A stretch of DNA of 64,000 bases from Streptomyces puniciscabiei (GTDB lineage Bacteria; Actinomycetota; Actinomycetes; Streptomycetales; Streptomycetaceae), in assembly GCF_006715785.1 (NCBI RefSeq), contig NZ_VFNX01000001.1:3920501-3984500 (forward strand), in the 5' to 3' direction. The notes under the pieces are model-generated. The model was given only the letters and a program-made list of their open reading frames with translations. It made no database searches and was not told the origin of the DNA. Both the position numbers and the translations under genes were made by a program. Below are positions 1-8,219 of the stretch, in pieces; position 1 is the first letter of the stretch; each line of letters begins with the position of its first letter.

Positions 1-221
1 CGGCAGAGGCCTTGGCGATGGCGAGGGAGCTGTCCCGGCGGGCCCAGCTGTTGGAGGACCCCGGTGTCGAGCCCCGGGAGATGCCGGACGCCGGGATGTT
101 CGCCGCGGCCGATCAGATTCTCGTGGCCGCGCACGACTTGGCGGTGGTGCTGGAGAGTGACGATCAGGTCGCTGAAGCGGTGCGGTTGGTCGAGGAGGCG
201 CGTCAGAGGGCGGGTGTCTGA
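1..221 (+). CDS. Hypothetical protein, 3' end only (cut by window edge)
   Basis: The reading frame is open from the first base and ends at a TGA at 219-221, so only the last ~73 codons are present; upstream codons in frame continue as coding. The visible part is acidic, helical and rich in Ala/Glu/Arg, with no motif I recognise. The likely transcription stop is the hairpin at 296-313. Function cannot be assigned from this fragment. Confidence 0.6.
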   Translation, partial: AEALAMARELSRRAQLLEDPGVEPREMPDAGMFAAADQILVAAHDLAVVLESDDQVAEAVRLVEEARQRAGV

Positions 222-243
222 GCACCGTTCGCGCCTGCGGTTT

Positions 244-313
244 CGTCGTGGCTGGTCGCGCCCACGCGGCGGAGCCGCATCTCAGACGCAGCCCCGCGCC
301 CCTTACGGGGCGC
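244..313. repeat. Dispersed Streptomyces extragenic element, copy 1, ending in a terminator hairpin
   Basis: The stretch from CGTCGTGGCTGGTCGCG through CCACGCGGCGGAGCCGCAT to GCGCCCCTTACGGGGCGC has the form of a sequence I know to recur between genes in Streptomyces genomes. Its end forms a perfect 7-bp stem (296-302 with 307-313, loop TTAC). It lies between convergent genes and can serve as terminator for both. Related copies in this window are at 31527-31560 and 60216-60250. Confidence 0.6.
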
Positions 314-330
314 TGTCCCCCGCCGGTGTC

Positions 331-1122
331 TCAAAGTGAGGCGATGACCCTGTCCGCCAGGATGTAGACCATGTTCGCGTCGTCCTCGCCGTAGGCGAAG
401 GTGAGGGTGTAGGCGCCGGAGACGCCGGAGCCGCCCAGCAGGTGCGGGGCCTCGCCGGCTTCCACGGCCGCTGCCAGGCGTTCGGCGGTTTCGCGGTGGC
501 CCGGGGTCATGCACAGGGTGGTGCCGTCGGCGAAGACGTAGACGTCGAGGGTGCCGAGGGGGCCCGGGCGGACATCGGAGAGCTCGACGCGTTCGGCGGC
601 CAGCTGTTCCAGCGTGGTGACGGTGCGCTCGTGGTCGTTCACGGCCGGCGACTGCACCGGGACGAAGTCGGGGTGCGAGGGGTGACGGCGGCGGGCCGCG
701 GCCAGTTCCGGGGACTCCGCGGCGAACTCGTCGGTGTCGGCGGTCGGCTCGGACACCGGCTCCAGCCCGGCGAAGTCGGCCTGCCGGGGCAGGAACAGCT
801 CCGTGTCGGGCAGACCCAGCAGAGTCGGGGTGTCGGAGGCGTCACGGGCCTCCTGCGCGGCCCAGAACGCACGCGCCTCGGCCAGCTCCCGCTCCCGCTC
901 CTCGGCGAGCGCCTCGGCCACGGCGGCGCGTATCTGGTCGGCGTCGGCGCCGCTGCGGGCGTGGGGCAGCAGCGCGCCCAGGGCGGCCGACTGGTTCTCG
1001 GCGAGCTGGGTCTGCAGCTCCGCCAGCTGACGGCGCACCTTCAGCACGGTGCGCAGGACGGCGACGCCCACGGCGCCGGTGGCGGCCGTGGTGAGCAGCA
1101 GGGCGATCGGCATGGCGCTCAC
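331..1122 (-). CDS. Membrane-anchored hypothetical protein with coiled coil
   Basis: 263 residues. A hydrophobic segment at about residues 4-22 is followed by a Gln/Leu/Glu-rich helical stretch (~28-100) that looks like a coiled coil, an acidic linker, and a folded C-terminal ~90 residues ending in YGEDDANMVYILADRVIASL. The GTG start at 1122 is chosen because GGGAG lies 7 nt upstream; the inner ATG (codon 4) is less well placed. Likely a type-II style anchored protein with the C-terminal domain outside, or a cytoplasmic membrane-tethered protein. No family recognised. Confidence 0.75.
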   Translation of the reverse strand: MSAMPIALLLTTAATGAVGVAVLRTVLKVRRQLAELQTQLAENQSAALGALLPHARSGADADQIRAAVAEALAEERERELAEARAFWAAQEARDASDTPTLLGLPDTELFLPRQADFAGLEPVSEPTADTDEFAAESPELAAARRRHPSHPDFVPVQSPAVNDHERTVTTLEQLAAERVELSDVRPGPLGTLDVYVFADGTTLCMTPGHRETAERLAAAVEAGEAPHLLGGSGVSGAYTLTFAYGEDDANMVYILADRVIASL

Positions 1123-1329
1123 TGACGTACTCCCGGTTCAAAGTCGACCCCCGACTTCCTACATCAGCTTGAAGGGCGGACTAAGCAGCTGTCAGTGCGT
1201 AACGTCACGAAACGGACAGGACTTTGATTCCGCGGCTTCTTCGCGTGCCGCGCTGACCTGTGCTGACCTGCAGCGATGCGTCCGGCGAGCGAGATAGGTC
1301 ACATCCTGGGGGAATTTGGATCACGAAAA

Positions 1330-1364
1330 GGCCCAGAACCTTGGAGTTTCCTCGGTTCCGGGCC
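1330..1364 (-). terminator. Terminator of the thiolase gene
   Basis: GGCCCAGAACC (1330-1340) pairs with GGTTCCGGGCC (1354-1364) with one mismatch and a 13-nt loop. Read on the minus strand, the hairpin is followed by CTTTTCGTGA, a short U-run, about 40 nt past the thiolase stop. Confidence 0.65.
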
Positions 1365-1405
1365 ACTTCCTGACGTAAAGTGCCTGCCCCGCTACGGACG
1401 GTGGG

Positions 1406-2623
1406 TCAGCTGAGGCGCTCGATGACCATCGCCATGCCCTGGCCGCCGCCGACGCACATCGTCTCCAGGCCGAACTGCTTGTCGTGCCACTGCAGGGAGT
1501 TGATGAGCGTGCCGGTGATGCGGGCGCCGGTCATGCCGAAGGGGTGGCCGACGGCGATGGCGCCGCCGTTGACGTTCAGCTTGTCGATGTCGATGCCGAG
1601 GTCCTGGTAGGAGGGGATCACCTGGGCGGCGAAGGCCTCGTTGATCTCGACCAGGTCGATGTCGTCGATGGTGAGGCCGGCTCGCTGCAGGGCCTGCTTG
1701 CTCGCCTCGACCGGGCCGAGGCCCATGATCTCGGGGGAGAGGCCGGAGACGCCGGTGGACACGATCCGGGCGAGCGGGGTCAGGCCCAGCTCGCGGGCCT
1801 TGGTGTCGCTCATGATGACGACGGCGGCGGCACCGTCGTTGAGCGGGCAGCAGTTGCCGGCGGTGACGAGTCCGTCCGGGCGGAAGACCGGCTTGAGGCC
1901 CTGGACGGCCTCCAGGGTGACGCCGGGGCGGGGGCCGTCGTCCTTGCTGACGACCGTGCCGTCCGGGAGGGTCACCGGGGTGATCTCGCGCTCCCAGAAG
2001 CCGTTCTTGATGGCCTGCTCGGCGAGATTCTGCGAGCGGACGCCGAACTCGTCCATCTCCTGGCGGCTGATGCCCTTGGCGCGGGCCAGGTTCTCGGCGG
2101 TCTGGCCCATCGCGATGTACGGGTCGGGCAGCAGGCCGTCCTCGCGCGGGTCGTGCCAGGTCGTGCCCTCCTGCTGGGCGACGGCCTCGGTGCGGGCCTG
2201 CGCCTCGGCGAACAGCGGGTTGTAGGTGCCCGGCACGTCGGAGCTGCCGTGTGCGTAGCTGGAGACCATCTCGACACCGGCCGAGATGAAGACGTCGCCC
2301 TCGCCGGCCTTGATGGCGTGCAGGGCCATGCGGGAGGTCTGCAGGGAGGACGAGCAGTACCGGGTGATGGTGCAGCCCGGCAGGTGGTCCATGCCCATCT
2401 GTACGGCGACGATCCGGCCGAGGTTGTGGCCCTGCTGGCCGCCGGGGAGGCCGCAGCCGAGCATCAGGTCGTCGATGTCCCTGGGGTCCAGCTCGGGGAC
2501 CTTGGCCAGCGCGGCCTGGATGATCGTGGCGGTCAGGTCGTCGGGGCGCAGGTCCTTCAGGGAGCCCTTGACGGCGCGGCCGATGGGGGAGCGGGCGGTC
2601 GAGACGATGACGGCTTCGGGCAT
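1406..2623 (-). CDS. Acetyl-CoA C-acetyltransferase (thiolase)
   Basis: 405 residues, normal thiolase length. It condenses or cleaves acyl-CoA in beta-oxidation or acetoacetyl-CoA metabolism. The nucleophilic Cys is C90 in TRYCSSSLQ, the second active-site region is [17 protein letters not shown] with H360, and the C-terminal [13 protein letters not shown] carries C390; all three catalytic residues are present. The frame is open to 2692, but ATG 2623 is preferred: GGAG sits 5 nt upstream and [17 protein letters not shown] is the usual thiolase N-terminus. Monocistronic, ending in the hairpin at 1330-1364. Confidence 0.95.
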   Translation of the reverse strand: MPEAVIVSTARSPIGRAVKGSLKDLRPDDLTATIIQAALAKVPELDPRDIDDLMLGCGLPGGQQGHNLGRIVAVQMGMDHLPGCTITRYCSSSLQTSRMALHAIKAGEGDVFISAGVEMVSSYAHGSSDVPGTYNPLFAEAQARTEAVAQQEGTTWHDPREDGLLPDPYIAMGQTAENLARAKGISRQEMDEFGVRSQNLAEQAIKNGFWEREITPVTLPDGTVVSKDDGPRPGVTLEAVQGLKPVFRPDGLVTAGNCCPLNDGAAAVVIMSDTKARELGLTPLARIVSTGVSGLSPEIMGLGPVEASKQALQRAGLTIDDIDLVEINEAFAAQVIPSYQDLGIDIDKLNVNGGAIAVGHPFGMTGARITGTLINSLQWHDKQFGLETMCVGGGQGMAMVIERLS

Positions 2624-2772
2624 CACGGCTCCAGTGAGGGTTGTTTGAGCAGGGCCGGTTGGGAAGTTACCGCTACGTATGGCCCAGGTCACCCGTGTCG
2701 CGGTGTGACACTGACCGCAATTTACTAAGCGCTTGCTTTGGCCCGCGGCGGCTCAGCGGCACACCTCTGCCG

Positions 2773-3792
2773 TCACAAGGACGGACGCGCGGGCTCGGCC
2801 TCCGGTACCCGGCGTCGACGGCGCCGCTTGAGCAGCGCCCACGGCCCCCGCGGCCCCGTCGGCATCGCGGCCGCGACTTCGGTACCGGCCTCCGACGCCG
2901 CCTCGGCCGCCGCGCGAGCGACCGGCAGGAAGCCCTCGCGCCGCGACACGTCCGGCCGTTCCTCCTCCGCCGGCCACAGCCCCAGCGCCGCGCACACCGT
3001 CGGCAGCACCGCCATCGCCGCCGTCGCATAGCCCTCGGCGGAGGGGTGGTAGTTGTCGGGACCGAAGAGCTCCCGTGGGTTCGCCTCGAACTCCGGGCCC
3101 AGCAGGTCACCGAGGGACACGGTCCGGCCCCCCTGCTCCACCACCCCGATCGTCTGCGCCGCCGCCAGCTGCCGGGAGGCCCGGCGGGCCAGCCAGCGCA
3201 ACGGCTGCTGCACCGGCTCGATCGTGCCGAGGTCGGGGCAGGTGCCGACCACCACCTCCGCACCGGCCGTGCGCAGCCGCCGTACCGCCGCCGACAGATG
3301 CCGAACCGAACGGGTCGGCGGCATCCGGTGGGTCACGTCGTTCGCCCCGATCATGATCACGCAGATGTCCGGGACGGGGAACGACGACGACAGCACCAGC
3401 GCCACCTGGCGGTCCAGGTCGTCGGACCGGGCGCCCGGCAGCGCCACGTTCCGCAGCTCCACCGGGCGTTCGGCCACCGCCGCCAGACCCGAGGCCAGCA
3501 GCGCGCCCGGGGTCTGGCCCGCCCGGTGCACGCCCTGCCCGGCCGCCGTGGAGTCGCCGAGCATGGTCAGGCGGAGAGGTGGTTCCCCGGGGATGTCGTA
3601 CGCGTGGCCGTACACGCCGTCGGCGACCGGAACCCGGCCGCCGCTGTGGTTGCCCACATGGCGCCGGGCCAGCCGTACCTCCGCGAGCAGCAGCCCGACC
3701 GCGGCGGCGCCGACCAGCCCGACCCCGCCACCGCCGTACGCCGCTCCGGCCGCGATGCGCCGGGCCACTCTCGCCCTCGACATGCTCGTCAT
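2773..3792 (-). CDS. SGNH/GDSL-type esterase, membrane-anchored
   Basis: 339 residues. After a basic N-terminus, residues ~13-38 form a signal anchor. The SGNH blocks follow: LTMLGDSTAAGQG (block I, Ser81), a Gly in NVALPGARS, the Asn of IGANDV, and DNYHPSAEGY with the Asp-x-x-His pair. This predicts a secreted or membrane-tethered lipase/esterase of unknown substrate. ATG 3792 is used (AGGAGG upstream, though 12 nt away); ATG 3783 is an alternative. The C-terminus is basic (KRRRRRR). Divergent from the cystathionine beta-synthase gene across a 161-bp gap. Confidence 0.85.
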   Translation of the reverse strand: MTSMSRARVARRIAAGAAYGGGGVGLVGAAAVGLLLAEVRLARRHVGNHSGGRVPVADGVYGHAYDIPGEPPLRLTMLGDSTAAGQGVHRAGQTPGALLASGLAAVAERPVELRNVALPGARSDDLDRQVALVLSSSFPVPDICVIMIGANDVTHRMPPTRSVRHLSAAVRRLRTAGAEVVVGTCPDLGTIEPVQQPLRWLARRASRQLAAAQTIGVVEQGGRTVSLGDLLGPEFEANPRELFGPDNYHPSAEGYATAAMAVLPTVCAALGLWPAEEERPDVSRREGFLPVARAAAEAASEAGTEVAAAMPTGPRGPWALLKRRRRRRVPEAEPARPSL

Positions 3793-3953
3793 GCGTCGCC
3801 GCCACCTCCTCGTAGCCGTACACACAGTCCTTGCCCCGTACGGACCGTGCGTCAATCTCAACGGGGAGTGAACGGCCGCCTCGGCCACACACCTGGCCTT
3901 AGGCTGGCGACACCACTAAGACCACATCTCTTTTGCAGCAACCGGAGACAACG

Positions 3954-5345
3954 GTGCAATTCCACGACTCGATGATCAGCCTCGTCGGCAACACCCCGCT
4001 GGTGCGGCTCAACAACGTGACCAAGGGCATCCAGGCGACCGTCCTGGCCAAGGTGGAGTACTTCAACCCGGGCGGCTCCGTGAAGGACCGCATCGCCCTG
4101 CGCATGATCGAGGCCGCCGAGCAGAGCGGCGAGCTCAAGCCGGGCGGGACGATCGTCGAGCCGACCAGTGGCAACACCGGTGTGGGACTGGCCATCGTGG
4201 CCCAGCAGAAGGGGTACAAGTGCATCTTCGTGTGCCCCGACAAGGTCTCCACCGACAAGATCAACGTGCTGCGGGCCTACGGCGCCGAGGTCGTCGTGTG
4301 CCCGACCGCCGTCGCCCCTGAGCACCCGGACTCCTACTACAACGTCTCCGACCGGCTCGTCCGCGAGACCCCGGGCGCGTGGAAGCCCGACCAGTACTCC
4401 AACCCCAACAACCCGCTCTCGCACTACCACTCGACCGGCCCCGAGCTGTGGGAGCAGACCGAGGGGAAGATCACCCACTTCGTGGCGGGCGTGGGCACGG
4501 GCGGCACCATCTCCGGCACCGGCCGCTACCTGAAGGACGTCAGTGACGGCCGCGTCCGGGTCGTCGGCGCCGACCCCGAGGGCTCGGTGTACTCCGGCGG
4601 CTCCGGGCGGCCGTACCTGGTCGAGGGCGTGGGCGAGGACTTCTGGCCGACCGCCTACGACCGCACCGTCGCGGACGAGATCGTCGCCGTGTCCGACAAG
4701 GACTCGTTCCAGATGACCCGCCGGCTGGCCAAGGAGGAGGGGCTGCTGGTCGGCGGCTCCTGCGGGATGGCCGTCGTGGCGGCGCTGCGGGTGGCCGAGC
4801 GGCTGGGCCCGGACGACGTCGTGGTGGTGCTGCTTCCGGACAGCGGGCGCGGCTACCTCAGCAAGATCTTCAACGACGAGTGGATGGCCGACTACGGCTT
4901 CCTGGAGGACGAGGGCCCGAGCGCCCGCGTCGGCGACGTGCTCAGCGACAAGGCGGGCGGCATCATCCCCTCCCTGGTGCACATGCACCCGGAGGAGACC
5001 GTCGGCCAGGCCATCGAGGTGCTGCGCGAGTACGGCGTCTCGCAGATGCCGGTCGTCAAGCCGGGCGCCGGTCACCCGGACGTGATGGCCGCCGAGGTCG
5101 TCGGGTCCGTGGTGGAACGGGAGCTGCTGGACGCCCTGTTCAACAAGCGCGCCTCCCTCGACGACCCGCTGGAGAAGCACATGTCCGCCCCGCTTCCCCA
5201 GGTCGGCTCCGGCGAGCCGGTCGGCGACCTGATGTCCGTGCTCGGCTCGGCCGACGCGGCGATCGTCCTGGTCGAGGGCAAGCCGACCGGCGTGGTCAGC
5301 CGGCAGGACCTGCTGGCCTTCCTGGCCAAGGGGGGAAAGCAGTAG
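3954..5345 (+). CDS. Cystathionine beta-synthase with C-terminal CBS-domain pair
   Basis: 463 residues. A fold-type II PLP enzyme joining serine (or O-acetylserine) and homocysteine to cystathionine. The PLP lysine is K44 in PGGSVKDR, the substrate loop is EPTSGNTGVG, and the phosphate-binding Gly loop is GVGTGGTISGTG. Residues ~330-463 form a Bateman module of two CBS domains, usually a regulatory nucleotide or SAM-binding unit. The frame is open from a TTG at 3933, but GTG 3954 has GGAG six bases upstream and gives the normal N-terminus (QFHDSMISLVGNTPLVRL). Confidence 0.93.
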   Translation: MQFHDSMISLVGNTPLVRLNNVTKGIQATVLAKVEYFNPGGSVKDRIALRMIEAAEQSGELKPGGTIVEPTSGNTGVGLAIVAQQKGYKCIFVCPDKVSTDKINVLRAYGAEVVVCPTAVAPEHPDSYYNVSDRLVRETPGAWKPDQYSNPNNPLSHYHSTGPELWEQTEGKITHFVAGVGTGGTISGTGRYLKDVSDGRVRVVGADPEGSVYSGGSGRPYLVEGVGEDFWPTAYDRTVADEIVAVSDKDSFQMTRRLAKEEGLLVGGSCGMAVVAALRVAERLGPDDVVVVLLPDSGRGYLSKIFNDEWMADYGFLEDEGPSARVGDVLSDKAGGIIPSLVHMHPEETVGQAIEVLREYGVSQMPVVKPGAGHPDVMAAEVVGSVVERELLDALFNKRASLDDPLEKHMSAPLPQVGSGEPVGDLMSVLGSADAAIVLVEGKPTGVVSRQDLLAFLAKGGKQ

Positions 5346-5599
5346 CGAACCCCGGGTGAACTGCGGGTTTACCGGCGCGATGTGAGGCGAGTCGGGGTTT
5401 GCGGAAGTGGTACGAGCGTGTCACGTGCGCGCAGCACCCGCTTAACACGCGTCCGGCACATTAGGGGGTGTCGGCAGGGCGGGAGCGGCTCCCCGCCCCG
5501 GCCGGCGCCGAACGGCGCCAAGGACCTCCGGAGCGGCTCCCGGACCTCCATGGACGCCACGGACGCGGGGGCCCGGCCCTGACCCGGCCCGCGTCCCTC

Positions 5600-5652
5600 G
5601 CGGGGACCGCCGTCGTCCCGCCCCCCGGAAACGGGGGTGCGGCGGTCCCCGC
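5600..5652. terminator. Strong bidirectional hairpin in the 5346-5721 gap
   Basis: A perfect 13-bp stem, GCGGGGACCGCCG (5600-5612) with CGGCGGTCCCCGC (5640-5652), encloses a second stem CCCCCG/CGGGGG around a GAAA loop. It lies between convergent genes and can end both. The rest of the 376-bp gap carries only overlapping open frames on both strands without ribosome sites, and I see no gene in it. Confidence 0.6.
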
Positions 5653-5721
5653 GCAAGCCCCCCTCTTTGCGCCTAAACCGGCGCCGCTCTCGCGGACGTG
5701 GTTGCTCGCCGTCGTGGTTCC

Positions 5722-6606
5722 TCAATTGGTGGTTGCGGTCGTCGCTTTCCAACTTCCCAGCAAGGCAAGGCGTTCCGCCGTCTCCGAGCCCGGTTCCGGG
5801 GTGTACACCACGATCACCTGGTCCGGGGCCGCCGGGATCGTGAGGGTCTCGAACGGCAGGGTCAGCAGGCCGGCCACCGGGTGCCGTACCTTCTTGACGC
5901 CGTACGCGCACTCCCTGACCTCGTGGTCCGCCCACATCCGGCGGAAGTCCTCGCTCTTGAGGGAGAGTTCGCCGACCAGCGCGCACAGCTCGGGGTCGTC
6001 GCCGTACCGGCCCGCGTTGACACGCAGATGGGCCACCGTCTGGGCGGCGACCGCGTGCCACTCGGGGTAGACGTCGCGGCCGGTGGACGCGAGGAAGACC
6101 TGCCGGGGGATGTTCCGCTCCGCCGCCGTCACGCGGCTGAAGCCGTTCAGCGCGTCGCCGAGGGCGTTCCACGCGAGCACGTCCATACGGGGGTTCAGCA
6201 CGAACGCCGGGCTGCGGTCCATGCCGTCCAGCAGGATCTGGATTCCAGGGCGGACGCGGGGCGCCTCGGACCGCTGCCGCCGCCCCCGCTGCCGGCGCGG
6301 CCGCGCCACCGTCCGCAGATACGCCTGCTTGGTCTCGTCCAGCCGCAGCACCCGGGCGACCGCGTCCAGCACGGCGTCGCTGACTCCCCCAGACTTCGTC
6401 CGGGAGGTGCCCCCAGTACCCCGGCCCTGCTCCAGCCGGATGTAGTAGTCGACGCTGACCCCCGCGAGCTGGGCCACCTCCTCGCGGCGCAGGTCCGGTA
6501 CGCGGCGCCGACCGTGGCCGGGCAGCCCCACCTCCTCGGGCTGGATCCGTGCACGGCGCGAGCGCAGGAAGTCGCCGACTTCCCCTCCCAGCCAGTCCCC
6601 GTCCAT
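5722..6606 (-). CDS. XRE-family regulator with MmyB-like ligand-binding domain
   Basis: 294 residues. The N-terminal helix-turn-helix (residues ~8-85) contains RRVPDLRREEVAQLAGVSVDYYIRLEQGR, typical of this actinobacterial family. Residues ~110-294 match the MmyB-like C-terminal domain (AFVLNPRMDVLAWNALGDAL; LCALVGELSLKSEDFRRMW; VVYTPEPGSETAERLALL). ATG 6606 gives the family's usual start, with only a weak ribosome site. The gene is divergent from the short-chain dehydrogenase at 6755, which it probably controls. A dispersed repeat has inserted in frame within the HTH region (6383-6418), adding about 11 residues. Confidence 0.88.
   Translation of the reverse strand: MDGDWLGGEVGDFLRSRRARIQPEEVGLPGHGRRRVPDLRREEVAQLAGVSVDYYIRLEQGRGTGGTSRTKSGGVSDAVLDAVARVLRLDETKQAYLRTVARPRRQRGRRQRSEAPRVRPGIQILLDGMDRSPAFVLNPRMDVLAWNALGDALNGFSRVTAAERNIPRQVFLASTGRDVYPEWHAVAAQTVAHLRVNAGRYGDDPELCALVGELSLKSEDFRRMWADHEVRECAYGVKKVRHPVAGLLTLPFETLTIPAAPDQVIVVYTPEPGSETAERLALLGSWKATTATTN
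6383..6418. repeat. Dispersed G-rich inverted-repeat element inside a coding region
   Basis: On the minus strand the stretch reads ACTGGGGGCACCTCCC then GGACGAAGTCTGGGGGAGT, the form of a short element I recall as common between Streptomyces genes. Here it lies within the XRE regulator gene and stays in frame, encoding GTGGTSRTKSGG between RLEQGR and the next conserved helix (VLDAVARVLRLD). Confidence 0.6.
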
Positions 6607-6754
6607 GTCCCGATCGTAGGGGGAGCCGCCGGACGCCGTCCTGGTACTGGCAGACCCAGGAAAACCGCATCCCTGGGTACGGCCGCCGGACCGGGCGAGG
6701 CTGGTGCCAGCCGCCGGGGAGCCGCCCCGGCGCCCACATCCTGGGGGAACACCC

Positions 6755-7516
6755 ATGTCGTACGAGAACCTGTCCGGCCGCGTCGCCGTCGTCACCGGAG
6801 CCGCCAGCGGCATCGGGGAGGCCGTCGCCCGTCAGCTGGCGGCCGAGGGCGCCCGGGTGGCGCTGCTCGCCCGGCGCGCGGACCGGCTGCAGAGCGTGGT
6901 CGACAAGATCCGGGCCGACGGTGGCGAGGCGCTCGCCGTGGTCGCCGACGTCACCGACGACGCCTCGGTGGCGGCCGCCCGGGACCTGGTGCACGAGACC
7001 TTCGGCGCCGCCGACCTCGTCGTGAACAACGCCGGAGTCATGCTCCCGAACCCCGTCGCCGACGGCCGGCTCGACGAGTGGCAGCGGATGCTCGACACCA
7101 ACGTCACCGGGGTGCTGCGGGTCATCCGTGCCTTCGGCGCCGACCTGGTGGCCGCCGCCGGCGAGGGCCGCAGCGCCGACCTGGTGAACGTCTCCTCCAT
7201 CGGCGCCCACATCCCCTTCCCCAACTACGCGGTGTACGGTGCCACGAAGGCCGCCGTCACCTATCTCTCGCAGTCCCTGCGCACCGAGTTCGGGCCGCAG
7301 GACGTGCGGGTGACGAACATCGAGCCGGGACTGACGGAGACCGAGCTGAAGGACCATGTCGACAGCACCGAGCTGTCCGGGCAGCTGGACGGCATGCTGG
7401 AGGCGATCGGTGCCCTCGCGGCGGCCGAGGTCGCGGACGTCGTCGCCTACGCCACCAGCCGGCCCCGGCACGTCAACCTCCGCCAGATCATGGTCCTGCC
7501 GACCCGGCAGGCGTGA
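6755..7516 (+). CDS. SDR-family NAD(P)-dependent oxidoreductase
   Basis: 253 residues, classical short-chain dehydrogenase. The nucleotide-binding TGAASGIGE is at 14-22, NNAG at 91-94, the catalytic Ser is in NVSSIG (147-148), and Y161/K165 form YGATK. Arg residues after the second strand (LLARRADRL) suggest NADP preference. GGGGGA lies 7 nt upstream of ATG 6755. Substrate unknown; the divergent MmyB-type regulator is its likely controller. A hairpin follows at 7532-7552. Confidence 0.92.
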   Translation: MSYENLSGRVAVVTGAASGIGEAVARQLAAEGARVALLARRADRLQSVVDKIRADGGEALAVVADVTDDASVAAARDLVHETFGAADLVVNNAGVMLPNPVADGRLDEWQRMLDTNVTGVLRVIRAFGADLVAAAGEGRSADLVNVSSIGAHIPFPNYAVYGATKAAVTYLSQSLRTEFGPQDVRVTNIEPGLTETELKDHVDSTELSGQLDGMLEAIGALAAAEVADVVAYATSRPRHVNLRQIMVLPTRQA

Positions 7517-7531
7517 ACCGGCGCTCCGCTC

Positions 7532-7552
7532 GGCCTGCCGGCCCGGCAGGCC
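7532..7552. terminator. Perfect palindromic hairpin between convergent genes
   Basis: GGCCTGCCGG (7532-7541), one central C, then CCGGCAGGCC (7543-7552): a 10-bp perfect inverted repeat just after the dehydrogenase stop and before the end of the convergent membrane-protein gene. Right of it a 13-nt unit, GCTCAGTCCTGCC, recurs three times with small changes (about 7556-7598), overlapping the end of the next gene. Confidence 0.55.
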
Positions 7553-7584
7553 CGGGCTCAGTCCTGCCGCTCAGTCCTGCCCGC

Positions 7585-8028
7585 TCAGTCCTGCCGCTCG
7601 GAGCGGTCGCGGCGGCCGGTGAGCAGCTCCGGGTTGAGCCGTACCGCCTGGGCGAAGTTGACGCCGACGATGCCGATCCAGGCGGCCACCGTCCCGGCCG
7701 TCCCCGCGACACCGCCGGCCACGGCGGTCAGCGGGATCGCCAGGACCAGCGAGATGATCGCGAGCCCGAAGCGCTCCGGCCAGGTGTCGGCGTTCTTCGG
7801 GCGCCGGGCGCCGCGGGCGGTCGCCAGCTGCTGCTCGGCCAGATGACGGCGCACCCGGCGGTCCACCGCGTCGTCGATCCGCTGCTCGACCTTCTCCAGG
7901 AAGGAGTCGACCAGCGCCGTCTCGTACTCCTCGCCCAGCTCCCTGCGGGTCTGCAGGGTGGCGTCGAGTTCCTTCCGCAGGTCCGGATCCTTCTTCAGGC
8001 CGCTGTCCCGCGAGTCCAGTGCGCTCAT
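7585..8028 (-). CDS. Small membrane protein, hypothetical
   Basis: 147 residues. The N-terminal half is charged and helical (KKDPDLRKELDATLQTRREL ...), followed by two hydrophobic segments at about residues 90-110 and 112-132 (FGLAIISLVLAIPLTAVAGG; AGTVAAWIGIVGVNFAQAV) and a basic tail. ATG 8028 is supported by AGGG 8 nt upstream. This looks like a conserved actinobacterial two-TM integral membrane protein; no function assigned. Confidence 0.75.
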   Translation of the reverse strand: MSALDSRDSGLKKDPDLRKELDATLQTRRELGEEYETALVDSFLEKVEQRIDDAVDRRVRRHLAEQQLATARGARRPKNADTWPERFGLAIISLVLAIPLTAVAGGVAGTAGTVAAWIGIVGVNFAQAVRLNPELLTGRRDRSERQD

Positions 8029-8139
8029 GGGCTCAACCCTAGGGAGCGCCCATGCCCCGCGCACTGGGGACAACCCCCCTCTTGCCGTCCCCGGCGTGCG
8101 GTCGGCGGCGCACGCCCGAAGGGGGTCCCGAGACGGCCC

Positions 8140-8185
8140 TTGCCTGACTGCATAAGGTCATGCAGAGTTCTCTGTGTGTGAATAG
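8140..8185 (+). promoter_or_regulatory. Probable promoter/operator of the amino acid lyase-like gene
   Basis: TTGCCT (8140-8145), a 17-nt spacer, then CAGAGT (8163-8168) resemble a vegetative promoter. An inverted repeat CTGCAT/ATGCAG (8148-8153, 8160-8165) lies between and over the elements, and TGTGAATAG (8177-8185) follows; the same nine bases occur in the hutU promoter at 15138-15146. Confidence 0.4.
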
Positions 8186-8219
8186 TTTGGAGCGGCTCGG
8201 CGATGGGAGTGTGGGCTCG

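Noticed and set aside
1484..2728. 414-codon plus-strand frame opposite the thiolase
   Set aside because: Antisense shadow; Val/Asp/Gly-rich composition and no motif, whereas the minus strand encodes a complete thiolase.
5382..5600. Short plus-strand frames after cystathionine beta-synthase
   Set aside because: No ribosome site and Arg/Pro/Gly-rich out-of-frame composition typical of non-coding GC-rich DNA.
8160..8219. Upstream ATG extending the amino acid lyase-like protein by 20 residues
   Set aside because: Only AGG 2 nt away; it would lie at the promoter -10 region, and ATG 8220 has a well-spaced GGGAG.
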